Origin: an uncultured Aeriscardovia sp.
GTDB taxonomy: Bacteria; Actinomycetota; Actinomycetes; Actinomycetales; Bifidobacteriaceae
Reading direction: 5' to 3'
Length of the DNA: 64,000 nucleotides
NCBI GenBank assembly: GCA_903789535.1
Contig: CAIFES010000005.1
Location: 62,001 to 126,000 of the forward strand
Of the stretch, positions 10,691-20,233 are shown in pieces; the stretch's first letter is position 1; each line of letters starts with the position of its first letter. The notes under the pieces were generated by a model. That model did not search any database and was not told the DNA's origin. It was given only the letters and a program-made list of their open reading frames with translations. The translations under genes were made by a program, and so were the position numbers.

Positions 10691-12046
10691 TCAGGCGAGA
10701 CGGTCGGCGACGACCTTGGCGAGACTCTCGCACACCTGCTTCGCCTGTGGCTCGGTGGCAGCCTCCACCATCACGCGCACGACCGGCTCAGTGCCCGACG
10801 GCCGCAGCACGACGCGGCCGGTCTCGCCGAGGATCTCCTCCTGCTCCTTGACCGCCTGGGTGATGCCCTCGTCGGTCTTCGCCTCGTTCTTGCGCGGCGT
10901 GCGCACGTTGATGAGCTCCTGCGGCAGCTGCGGGAAGTCAGCGGCGAGCTCCTTGAGCGACTTGCCCGAGCGCACGACCTCGTGGGCGAGCGTGAGGGCG
11001 GTCAGCGTGCCGTCGCCGGTGGTGGCGAACTGGCGGTTGATGATGTGGCCGGACTGCTCGCCACCGAGCGTGTAATCGTGCTTAAGCATCTCCTCAAGCA
11101 CATAACGGTCGCCCACGGCGGTCTGCACGGTGTTGATGCCCATCTTCTTGAGGGCGAGCTTGAGGCCGAGGTTGCTCATGATGGTAACCACGAGGGTATC
11201 ACCGTTGAGCCGTCCCTCCTGCTTGAGCGCGCGGGCGAGGATACCCATGATCTGGTCGCCGTTGACGAGGTGCCCCTCGTTGTCCACGGCGAGGCAGCGG
11301 TCGGCGTCACCGTCGCACGCCACGCCCATGTCAGCGTCGGCGGCGGTCACCATGGCCTGCAGCTGCTCGGGATGCATGGAACCGGCGTGATCGTTGATGT
11401 TGTAGCCGTCCGGGCTGGCGTTGATGACCACCACGTCGGCGCCCGCCTCGCGCAGCACGACGGGCGCGACGGCGCTGGTGGCACCGTTGGCGCAGTCCAC
11501 CACGATGCGCAGGCCCTTGAGCGGGGTCGGATCGTCGGCAGTGGCCGAGCGGACGATGTGCTCGGTGTACATCTGCGTGCTCGTGTCGGAATCATGGTGG
11601 ATACGGCCCACGCCGCGGCCGGTCGGGCGCTCCCAGTCCTGGCCGAGAATCGCCTCGATCTGGTCCTCCTTGTCGTCGGAGAGCTTGAAGCCGCCGCGCG
11701 CGAAGAACTTGATGCCGTTGTAGATCATCGGGTTGTGGGAGGCGGAGACGATACCGGCGAAATCAACGTTGAGCTGGGTCGACAGATAGGCCAGACCCGG
11801 GGTGGGGATGACGCCGACGTCGATGACGTCGAACCCGCCGGCGGCCATGCCGGCGGCGAGCGCCGAAGAGAGGAAATCGCCGGAGACGCGGGTATCACGG
11901 CCCACCAGCGCACGCTTGCGGCCCTCGCCCTTGTGGTCCTTGCCCAGCACGCGGGCGGCAGCCTCGCCCAGATCGAGGGCCATCTTCGGGGTCAGCTCCT
12001 TGTTGGCGACGCCGCGAACGCCGTCAGTACCAAACAGACGTGGCAT
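10691..12046 (-). CDS. glmM: Phosphoglucosamine mutase
   Basis: MPRLFGTDGVRGVANKELTP..., SASHNPMIYNGIKFF, DGDADRCLAVD. Confidence 0.97.
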   Translation of the reverse strand: MPRLFGTDGVRGVANKELTPKMALDLGEAAARVLGKDHKGEGRKRALVGRDTRVSGDFLSSALAAGMAAGGFDVIDVGVIPTPGLAYLSTQLNVDFAGIVSASHNPMIYNGIKFFARGGFKLSDDKEDQIEAILGQDWERPTGRGVGRIHHDSDTSTQMYTEHIVRSATADDPTPLKGLRIVVDCANGATSAVAPVVLREAGADVVVINASPDGYNINDHAGSMHPEQLQAMVTAADADMGVACDGDADRCLAVDNEGHLVNGDQIMGILARALKQEGRLNGDTLVVTIMSNLGLKLALKKMGINTVQTAVGDRYVLEEMLKHDYTLGGEQSGHIINRQFATTGDGTLTALTLAHEVVRSGKSLKELAADFPQLPQELINVRTPRKNEAKTDEGITQAVKEQEEILGETGRVVLRPSGTEPVVRVMVEAATEPQAKQVCESLAKVVADRLA

Positions 12047-12318
12047 ATATCCTCCAATACGGGCGACGGCCCCTGCCGGCCGTCTCGCCGGTCAGCCTGT
12101 CGCCCATCACATGCTCTGCCCACTACAGTACCGCCCACGACAGAGGAGACGACACTGCAGTAGTCCCATCCCGTTCCGTCACCCTGATTGATTCTGACGT
12201 CCTGATTGATTTCGCCGCTCTGATTGGCGTTCGCAGGCAGGCGGAAATGATCATCATCCATTTCCACCTTCGCCGACATTTCTCGACAGGCGATGGACCC
12301 AACTGGTAATCTGGGGAA

Positions 12319-12396
12319 AGAAGGTTACCAGGCAACCCGGGTGAGTCTTGAAATAAGAGATCGTGTCAAAACCCGGGCCGAGGCTGGTAACCTTCT
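12319..12396. repeat. Inverted repeat / large stem-loop (13-bp perfect outer arms)
   Basis: agaaggttaccag (12319-12331) and ctggtaaccttct (12384-12396) are exact reverse complements; inner acccggg / cccgggc arms extend the structure. Confidence 0.8.
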
Positions 12397-12416
12397 GTAT
12401 TTTATTTTTATTATTT

Positions 12417-12947
12417 TTATCCATGCTGTTGCACAAGCTGATGAATGCCCTGTTCATCCGCGTACCAAAGATTTCGGATTACATAATCAGGATTTTTCTC
12501 GTTGTAGGTCGAGAGCTGATACAGAATTTTCCTTGTCAGTCTCGTACCATAAAAATCCAGCAAAAATGAGTCTTTTCTTACACCCTTGCCGTGGTGTTCA
12601 TTCTGGATGGATTTCTTGACCGCGGTTCTAATTTTGCTTGCCTCGGAACGGTATCTCGGTGTGATGCTCCTCGTTGACTTCAGCTCGACCAGCGTCTGTT
12701 GTTCGACCCAATAGAAGTCGTTTGTCGTACCAAGAGTCTTCTCATCTCGAGGGATCCAGACAAAATGCTGGCCGAGATCGTAGACGAAACGTTCCATGAA
12801 GACGATCTCGTGTATCTCCAGCACATCGAGCGCGACAGGAATTCCCACCGCTTCCTGCCGCGTATCCCATCCATCTGGCCCGACATCAGCCACACCACGC
12901 ATGCCGGTGAACGACCTTTCAAGGTCATAGCGGGTGCGGGTCTTCAT
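12417..12947 (-). CDS. Stand-alone CdiA C-terminal-like / PD-(D/E)xK nuclease-type toxin domain
   Basis: MKTRTRYDLERSFTG...HFVWIPRDEKTLGTTNDFYWVEQQTLVELKSTR...KIRTAVKKSIQNEHHGKGVRKDSFLLDFYGTRLTRKILYQLSTYNEKNPDYVIRNLWYA; NDF...ELK resembles a PD-(D/E)xK core. Start internal to the ORF-track entry. Confidence 0.55.
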   Translation of the reverse strand: MKTRTRYDLERSFTGMRGVADVGPDGWDTRQEAVGIPVALDVLEIHEIVFMERFVYDLGQHFVWIPRDEKTLGTTNDFYWVEQQTLVELKSTRSITPRYRSEASKIRTAVKKSIQNEHHGKGVRKDSFLLDFYGTRLTRKILYQLSTYNEKNPDYVIRNLWYADEQGIHQLVQQHG

Positions 12948-13046
12948 ATCAGCGATTATCCGCAGTATGCCGGCAGAGCAACAGGACAAAGGCCGGTTGT
13001 GGAAAAGTGGGAAAGCACACAAGGGCCACCGGACCGAAACAAAAAA

Positions 13047-13072
13047 GACCGCCGGGATGAGCCCGACGGCCT
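13047..13072 (-). terminator. Rho-independent terminator downstream of pepN
   Basis: Stem accgccggg/cccgacggc with aaaaaa on the + strand (U-tract for the minus strand). Confidence 0.7.
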
Positions 13073-13110
13073 TGTGCATCACTCAGTGGGACAAGCAGCG
13101 AGACAAGCGC

Positions 13111-15726
13111 TCACTTGCCGAGCGAGGCGTTGTACGCCTGCACGCGCAGACGGCGCTCCGCCTCGTCCTGCTTGTCGAGCACCTGGCGCTTGAGGCCCCA
13201 CTCGGCGTCCTTGTGGGAGTCGAGCCAGGCGCGGCCGGCCTCCACGAGCGCCTTCGTATCGGCGTGCACCGGGTACAGACCGTTCGGACGGCCGGTGATG
13301 AGGCCCTCGGCCATATGGAAGCTCCGGTTCTTCCAGATCCAGTCGAGCGTGCCGAAGTACTTGGCCACGTAGTCCGTGTAGAGCGCAGGGTCGGACGAGC
13401 CGGAGAAGCCGTCCGCGCTCTGGCGCATCTGGGCGTTGGTGAGCTTGCCGGAGAGGGCCTGCTCCCACGCCCATGCCTTGGCCTGGGCGGTGGGGATGAG
13501 CGCCTTGGCGCCGTAGGCCTGCTCCACGTTAGCGGTGGAGCTGTTCTTCGCCAGATGCGCGTCGATCTGCTCGGCGGAAATGGCACCGACGCGGGCGAGC
13601 GCCTTGAGGATGACCCACTGCTCGTCGTTGTCGATCGCCAGGCCCGGCACCACGGAGGTGTCGCCCTCCAGCAGCGCCTTGGCGGAGGCGGCGAACTCCT
13701 CGCCCTCGCCCATGGCGAGCCACGCGTTGGCGAGCTGGAACTGCTCGTCGGAGCCGGCCTCGGCCTTCCTGGCGAGGTCCAGCAGGGACGCGGTGGTGGA
13801 GGCGGCAACGGCCGCGCGGCGATCCGGGGCGACGAAGCCCGAGACGGTGAGCGCGAGGTGCTGCAGCGCATAGCGGAAGGTGGTGGACTGCCTCTCGGTG
13901 GCGAGCGCGGCCAGAGAGGTGGCGATGAAGCGCTCGGCCGGCAGCTCGTCGTCGCGGGTCATATCCCACAGGGCGAGCCAGGCGGTGGCGCGGGCGAGCG
14001 GGTCCTCGAAGTCGGCAAGATGGTCGAGCAGGAACTCGAGCGAGTCCGTGTCGAAGCGCAGCTTGGCGTAGGTCAGATCATCGTCGTTGAGCAGAATGAA
14101 GTCCGGGCGCTTCTTGCCGATGAGCGCGGAAACGGTAGTCTTCTCGCCCGCGACGTCCAGCTCGGTGGTGGAGGCACGGCGCACGACGCCGTCGGCATCG
14201 AGGTTGTAGAAGCCGATGCCCATGCGGTGCGGGCGCAGCGTCGGATGATCCTTTGTGGCGCTCTGGAGGATGTCGAAGCCGGTGATGGTGCCGTCCGCGT
14301 CAGTGGTGAGGCTGGCGGTCAGAGTGTTGACGCCGGCAGTCTGCAGCCACAACTTGGACCAGGTGGCCAGGTCGCGGCCGCTGGTGGCGGCGAGCTCGGA
14401 GAGCAGGTCGTCGAGGGTGGCATTGGAATACTTGTGCTTCTCGAGGTAGTTGTGGATGCCCTTGAAGAAGTTCTCACGCCCGGCGTACGCCATGAGCTGC
14501 TTGAGGATGGAGCCGCCCTTGGCATAGGTGATGCCGTCGAAGTTGCCTTCCACATCGTTGAGCGAGTCGATGGTGGCGGCCACCGGATGGGTGGTCGGAC
14601 GCTGGTCGGCCGCCTGGCCCCAGCTCTTCTCGCCGGAGGTGAAGGTGGACCACTCGGACGTCCATTCCGTGGCCTCGGCGGTGCACAGCGTGCTCATGAA
14701 CTCGGCGAACGACTCGTTGAGCCACAGATCATTCCACCACTTCATGGTCACGAGATCACCGAACCACATGTGGGCGAGCTCGTGCAGGATGGTCTCCACA
14801 CGGCGGTCGGCCAGGGCGTCGGTCACCTTGGACTGGAACACGTACGAGTCGACGACGGTGACGGTGCCGATGTTCTCCATGGCGCCGGCGTTGTACTCGG
14901 GCACGAAGATCTGGTCGTACTTGGCGTACGGGTACGGCACGCCCCACTGCTTGTTGTAGAAGGCGAAGCCCTTCTTGGTGGTGTCGAACAGGTACTGGGC
15001 GTCGCGGTCGAGACCGGCCTTGAGCGACTGACGGCAGTACAGGCCCAGCGGCACGGTGCGGCCGTCCTCGTTGGCATAGGAGTCATGCCACTGCGCGTAC
15101 GGGCCGGCGATGAGCGCGGTGAGGTACGTGGACATGCGCGGCGTGGTCGCAAAGCTCCAGCGGGTGACGGTGTCGGTGCCCTCGGTGAGGGTACCCTCCT
15201 GCACGGAGCGGCCCTCGAGCACCTGCTTACCGCTGGAGGGCATGGTGGACAGCACCGTCCAGGAGCTGGGGGCGTCGATGGTGAAATCGAACGTGGCCTT
15301 GAGATCGGGCTGCTCAAAGTCGGCGTACATGCGGCGGGCATCGGCTACCTCGAACTGCGTGTACAGGTAGACGCGCCTGTCGGAGGGATCGACCGCGCGG
15401 TGCAGACCCTCGCCGGTGTGCGAGTAGGCGCCGAGCGCCTCGACGCGCACGGTGTTGTGCTCGGCAAGGCCTTCCAGCTCGATGCGCGAGTCCTTGTAGA
15501 CCTTGGCCGGGTCGAGGTTCTTGCCATTGAGGCTGACGGAGACGACCTTCGGGGCGATGAGGTCCAGGAAGGTGGCCGAGCCGGCGGGGGCATCAAAGCG
15601 GATCTCGGAGACGGAACCGAACGTCTCGGCGCCGCGGGTCAGATCGATGTGGACGGTGTAGCTGACATTCGAGACGAGCGAGGCACGCTGCTCGGCCTCG
15701 GCATGCGTCAGGTTCATTCCTGGCAT
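13111..15726 (-). CDS. pepN: Aminopeptidase N (M1 family)
   Basis: GAMEN motif (YNAGAMENIG) and HELAHMWFGDLVTMKWWNDLWLNESFAEF zinc site. Confidence 0.96.
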   Translation of the reverse strand: MPGMNLTHAEAEQRASLVSNVSYTVHIDLTRGAETFGSVSEIRFDAPAGSATFLDLIAPKVVSVSLNGKNLDPAKVYKDSRIELEGLAEHNTVRVEALGAYSHTGEGLHRAVDPSDRRVYLYTQFEVADARRMYADFEQPDLKATFDFTIDAPSSWTVLSTMPSSGKQVLEGRSVQEGTLTEGTDTVTRWSFATTPRMSTYLTALIAGPYAQWHDSYANEDGRTVPLGLYCRQSLKAGLDRDAQYLFDTTKKGFAFYNKQWGVPYPYAKYDQIFVPEYNAGAMENIGTVTVVDSYVFQSKVTDALADRRVETILHELAHMWFGDLVTMKWWNDLWLNESFAEFMSTLCTAEATEWTSEWSTFTSGEKSWGQAADQRPTTHPVAATIDSLNDVEGNFDGITYAKGGSILKQLMAYAGRENFFKGIHNYLEKHKYSNATLDDLLSELAATSGRDLATWSKLWLQTAGVNTLTASLTTDADGTITGFDILQSATKDHPTLRPHRMGIGFYNLDADGVVRRASTTELDVAGEKTTVSALIGKKRPDFILLNDDDLTYAKLRFDTDSLEFLLDHLADFEDPLARATAWLALWDMTRDDELPAERFIATSLAALATERQSTTFRYALQHLALTVSGFVAPDRRAAVAASTTASLLDLARKAEAGSDEQFQLANAWLAMGEGEEFAASAKALLEGDTSVVPGLAIDNDEQWVILKALARVGAISAEQIDAHLAKNSSTANVEQAYGAKALIPTAQAKAWAWEQALSGKLTNAQMRQSADGFSGSSDPALYTDYVAKYFGTLDWIWKNRSFHMAEGLITGRPNGLYPVHADTKALVEAGRAWLDSHKDAEWGLKRQVLDKQDEAERRLRVQAYNASLGK

Positions 15727-15861
15727 AAAGGCAGTCCTTTCTGGGACGATGCCCGCCGGTCTGCCGCACGTGTGCGCGGCGCGTCCCGGCGGTGATGCTG
15801 CGACGACATTGATACGGACAGTCCCAGCATAACGGGCGGGCCGGCCGCTTCCGCCCGCCGC

Positions 15862-16907
15862 TCAGAACCGCAGGATGCGGTCGACGTGCGCCGGGTCGTG
15901 GCTCGCCATGGAGGCCAGGCAATCCGGGTCGAGGCTCTGCTGCCGGATCCATTCGAGCGAGCGGCGCTGGGCCGCCTTGTCTACCGCGATGCCGGAGACG
16001 ATCATGTCCTGCCATGACTTTGACGAGTAACCGCCGTCGGAGAAGAGCAGGACGAATTTGCCGTCCGGATTGGTGATCTTCGTCGCCACGAGGCCGGTGG
16101 TGTGGCCGGGGATGTTGATGAGCCGGACGCTGCCATCGCCGTACACGTCGTACGAGTGGCCGGCCGGGCCTTCCGTGCCGTTCCAGTGGTAGAGGTCGAT
16201 GTTGCGCACACCCTTCCACCAGCCGGAGTAGAAGCGCACCCGGCTTGTCAGATCTGTGCGCTGCGCACCGCGCATCTCCTCATCGGCGATGAGCACACGG
16301 CCCACACCGTCCATCATCGGCAGACCATCGGCCTGATCGCAGTCGAGATGGGAGATGACAAGGTTGTCGATATCGGAAGGCTGAATACCTTGCGCCGCGA
16401 GACGCTCGCGGATGGTGCGGTCGGCCCGACCTCGCCCTGATTGATGCGGTAGAGCGGCCAGGAGCCGAGCGAGTCGATCTGCGCGCGACGGTCATAGACG
16501 CCGAACGGGCTCATATTCCGGTTCCACGCGGTGTCCACGAGCAGACGGCCGTGCGGGGTGGTGACGAGGAAGGAGCAGACCGGCAGCCAAACGCGATCGG
16601 AATCCCGGGCGAAGAAGCCCGAGCCCTTGATGATGCTGCAGTCGGCGCCGCCCCACGCGAGGTTGGGTGAGATGCGCACGTAGCCGCACACGAATGTCTG
16701 CACCGAGAAGCCGGTGCCCGTGCCGAAGGAGATGACCGGGACGCGCTCGATGCCCTCGCCGAGCGGCTCAATCGTCTCGCTCACCTGTGAATCAGCCGTG
16801 ACCAGGCCGGGAATCATGGCGGAATCCGCGACGCGTCCCGCCGCGCCGTTGGTACCCCGGGTGCTCGTGCACACTGTTCCCGCCTGCTGCGTCGTCTCTG
16901 AGACCAT
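15862..16907 (-). pseudogene. MBL-fold metallo-hydrolase, frameshifted
   Basis: N-terminal part ...RINQGEVGPT and C-terminal part DRTIRERLAAQGIQPSDIDNLVISHLDCDQADGLPMMDGVGRV... are in different minus frames, joining at about 16421-16430; start MVSETTQQ at 16907 with RBS gaaagga. Confidence 0.75.
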
Positions 16908-17186
16908 GTCATGTCCTTTCGTCGAGCGGATCATCGGCGGTCTGTCACTTTCCGGGCCGTCTCTTTCTGAGCCGTCTCTGTTCGATCCGTCGCTGTTGAT
17001 CCGTCCCCAGTCAACAACGACAAGGGCAATATCAGGACGATCCCACGCGACAAAAAGAGCGGAAGTGTCTATCGTTATGCGCCCCCCACTGCCTGGGATG
17101 GCCACGCGACAACGGCCATTCATCCATCCATCAATCAATCAAGCCAGCCAACCATCAATCAAGAAAGCAGTCCGGATCGGCTTACA

Positions 17187-17906
17187 ATGACGCGCATGAG
17201 CCTCTCCCCCGCTTCCTCGCGACCGCATAGCACACACACGGACGGTGCACGCCCACACAGCGCATCGCACAGCGCGCGCCCGCATGGCACACACCAACAC
17301 AGCGCAAATCCCTATGCCTCCGCCCTTGATCTGCCCATCGTGCCGGACAGTCCGACACGCGAGGCCATCGAGCATGCGCTGGGGCAGATTGAGCACGAGA
17401 CCGGCCATGACGCGCGGGACATCTCCGTCACCGAACTGTGCCGTCGGGCGCATGTGGCCCGTAGCACGTTCTACGCGAACTATCATCACACCGACGAGGC
17501 GCAGCGCGGCCTCGAGCTGCGGCTGCTGCACCGCATCATCGACGGCGGCGATCCGCTGCGCTCCACCGGCACGCAGGCCGCCTCCGAGGCGTTCACACAC
17601 GTGATTGATCTTGTGGCGGAAAACACGCCGCTCTTCCGGCTCTTCCTCGTCGAGGTGCCGAACCGACGGTTTATCCATGACTGGAAGCAGGCGCTGTGCG
17701 CCCACCTGTGGGACAGGCTGTTCGTCGACCGCTCGCATGGCCGCCATCTGCCCTCGAGCGTCAACCGACAGCTCATTGTTGAGCTCGTCGCCGGACTGAT
17801 GGTCTCGTTCGTCACGTTCTGGCTCGAGCACCCGGGCGAGGTGTCGATGGAGGAGATCCACGCGCAGCTGCCGCACCTCATCGCGCTGATCGACGAGGTG
17901 TGGTGA
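17187..17906 (+). CDS. TetR/AcrR family transcriptional regulator
   Basis: N-terminal HTH ISVTELCRRAHVARSTFYANYHHTDE; divergent from the MBL gene. Confidence 0.85.
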   Translation: MTRMSLSPASSRPHSTHTDGARPHSASHSARPHGTHQHSANPYASALDLPIVPDSPTREAIEHALGQIEHETGHDARDISVTELCRRAHVARSTFYANYHHTDEAQRGLELRLLHRIIDGGDPLRSTGTQAASEAFTHVIDLVAENTPLFRLFLVEVPNRRFIHDWKQALCAHLWDRLFVDRSHGRHLPSSVNRQLIVELVAGLMVSFVTFWLEHPGEVSMEEIHAQLPHLIALIDEVW

Positions 17907-17911
17907 GAATA

Positions 17912-17953
17912 AAAAATCCGCGAACCCGTCAGGTGACAGATCCGCGGACTTTG
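17912..17953 (-). terminator. Putative terminator downstream of rnj
   Basis: Inverted repeat tccgcg...cgcgga with an A-run on the + strand (T-run on minus). Confidence 0.5.
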
Positions 17954-18043
17954 CCAAATACACGGCGATCGCTTACTTCGCGTTGTTGTTGAGCGCTCGT
18001 TTACCTCGCGGCGCTGTTTTGGCGCTCGTTGATCCCGCGCCCA

Positions 18044-19921
18044 TTACCTCTCGTTCTCAGGAATCGTGGCGAGGTCGGTGACGACCGGCACGATCATCGG
18101 GCGGCGGTGGATCTCGCGGGCGACCCAGTCGTCCAGCGTGCGGCGGACGACCTGCTGGAGCGCGTCCACGCTCTTGACGCCGTCGTCCATCGCCTGGACG
18201 AGCGCGTCGGAGATGGAGCTGCGCACCGGCTCGAACAGCTTCTCGTCCTCGGCCACGGCGTTGAGGAACACGCGCGGACCCTTGACGATGCGGCGGCGGT
18301 CGGTGTCGACCACCACGAAGCTGGAGACGAAGCCCTCGGTGCCCAGGATCTTTCGCTGCTCGAGCTCCTGCTCGGTCAGCTCGCCGATGGTGTCGCCGTC
18401 CACGTACACGTAGTGGCACGGCACGGAGCCGACGATGCCGGCCACATGCTGGTACAGGTCGACCACGTCGCCGTCGCGGGCGAGGACCACGTTGCGCGGG
18501 TCCACGCCGGTCTTGATGGCGATCTGGCCGTTGGCCAGCTGGTGGCGCGACTCGCCGTGGATCGGCATGGCGTTCTTGGGCTGGACGATGTTGTACAGGT
18601 ACAGCAGCTCGCCCTCGTCGGCATGGCCGGAGACGTGGACGGCCGCGTTGTCGCGGTTGACCACGCGCGCGCCGAGCGCGGTGAGCTGGTTGATGAGGCG
18701 GTACACCTCGCTCTCGTTGCCTGGGATGAGCGAGCTGGCGAGGATGACGGTATCAAACTCGTTGACCTTGATGGTGGGATGGTTGCCGTTGGCGATGCGA
18801 CCGAGTGCGGCGAGCGGCTCGCCCTGCGAGCCCGTGCACATGTAGACGATCTTGTTGTCCGGCAGCTTCTCGGCGTCACGCAGGTCGACCACCGTGTCCT
18901 CGGGCAGCTTGAGGAAGCCGAGATCGGAGGCGATCGACATGTTGCGCAGCATGGAACGGCCGACGAAGACGACCTTGCGGCCGTACTTGTGGGCCACATC
19001 GACCACCTGCTGGACGCGGTGGACGTGGCTGGAGAAGCTGGCGACGACGATCTTCTTCTGCGCGGTGCGGAACGCCTCGTCCAGCGCAGGCGCGATGGAG
19101 ATCTCCGGCTTGACGAAGCCCTTGATCTCGGCGTTCGTCGAGTCGGCCATGAGCAGGTCGACGCCCTTCTCGCCCTCGTCGGAGAAGGCGCGCAGGTTGG
19201 TGAGGCGATGGTCGAGCGGCAGCGGGTCGATCTTGAAATCGCCCGTGTCGATGAGCGAGCCGGCCGGCGTGCGCACGCACACGGCGAGCGCATCGGGGAT
19301 GGAGTGCGTCACCGAGATGAACCGCAGGTCGAACGGGCCGGCCTTGAGACGGTCGCCGTCGTCGACCTCGATGGTCTTCGGCTTGATGTTGAACTCCTCG
19401 CACTTCGCCTTGACGAAGCCGAGGGTGAGCTTGGAGCCGATGAGCGGGATGTCGGGGCGAAGGCGCAGCAGGTAGGGCACGCCGCCGATATGGTCCTCGT
19501 GGCCATGGGTGAGCACGAGGCCGTCCACCTTGTCCAGCCTGTTCTTGATGTAGCTGAAGTCCGGCAGGATGAGGTCGACGCCCGGCTGCTGCTCGTCGGG
19601 GAAGAGCACGCCGCAGTCGATGAGCAGCAGGTGGCCGTTGTACTCGACCGTGTTCATGTTGCGGCCGATCTCGCCCAGGCCGCCGAGCGCGACGATGCGC
19701 ATGGAGCCGCGGCGGTATTTCGGCGGGGCGACAAGCTCGCTGTCGTCCTTGGGGGTCTGGTTCTCGTTGGGGATGAAGAGCGGTTTGAGATCGCGACGGC
19801 CGCGGCCCCTGCCGCGTGAGGCGTTCTGGGAGCGACGGCTGCCGCCGCGCCGGCGTGAGGAGGACGCCGAGGCCTTGTTCGAGGTCTTGCGCGACCTCGT
19901 CTTCTGAGTGCGTGTTGCCAT
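18044..19921 (-). CDS. rnj: Ribonuclease J
   Basis: GGLGEIGRNMNTVEY, LTHGHEDHIGGVPYLL, SGHADEGELL; basic N-terminal extension SRRRGGSRRSQNASRGRGRGRR. Confidence 0.95.
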   Translation of the reverse strand: MATRTQKTRSRKTSNKASASSSRRRGGSRRSQNASRGRGRGRRDLKPLFIPNENQTPKDDSELVAPPKYRRGSMRIVALGGLGEIGRNMNTVEYNGHLLLIDCGVLFPDEQQPGVDLILPDFSYIKNRLDKVDGLVLTHGHEDHIGGVPYLLRLRPDIPLIGSKLTLGFVKAKCEEFNIKPKTIEVDDGDRLKAGPFDLRFISVTHSIPDALAVCVRTPAGSLIDTGDFKIDPLPLDHRLTNLRAFSDEGEKGVDLLMADSTNAEIKGFVKPEISIAPALDEAFRTAQKKIVVASFSSHVHRVQQVVDVAHKYGRKVVFVGRSMLRNMSIASDLGFLKLPEDTVVDLRDAEKLPDNKIVYMCTGSQGEPLAALGRIANGNHPTIKVNEFDTVILASSLIPGNESEVYRLINQLTALGARVVNRDNAAVHVSGHADEGELLYLYNIVQPKNAMPIHGESRHQLANGQIAIKTGVDPRNVVLARDGDVVDLYQHVAGIVGSVPCHYVYVDGDTIGELTEQELEQRKILGTEGFVSSFVVVDTDRRRIVKGPRVFLNAVAEDEKLFEPVRSSISDALVQAMDDGVKSVDALQQVVRRTLDDWVAREIHRRPMIVPVVTDLATIPENER

Positions 19922-20233
19922 GACTGTCTTTCTTTATCTGTCCCGGCCGGTCGCGGCGCCGTATGGCGGCAGCGGATGCCCTGCGCGAATCTCTCGCGTG
20001 GCCCGTTCCGCGTCAGGCGGATGGCACGCTGTGGCTGCCAGCGCGCCGTACCGCTTTTCTGCTGCGGCATCACCGCCGGGAATTGGTGGTCGGCCCGTCG
20101 TCCGACGGGCTGTTTCTACAGGCTGTCCGGCCTGTGTGCGCCTGGACGGCGGCGTGCCGTCCGGCGACTGAAAGGTGCGAGGCGGGTGGGGCCCGCCAGA
20201 GTCCGCGGGCCGTCAGCTCCTCTGCTTTTCAGG

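Noticed and set aside
9830-12163. 777-aa plus-strand ORF
   Set aside because: Antisense to def and glmM, which have unmistakable motifs.
12254-12457. 67-aa minus ORF as a possible immunity protein for the CdiA-CT-like gene
   Set aside because: Overlaps the toxin 3' end and the inverted repeat, has no convincing RBS, and its sequence is read across the hairpin.
12934-15795. 953-aa plus-strand ORF
   Set aside because: Antisense to pepN; shadow ORF.
18029-19819. 596-aa plus-strand ORF
   Set aside because: Antisense to rnj; shadow ORF.
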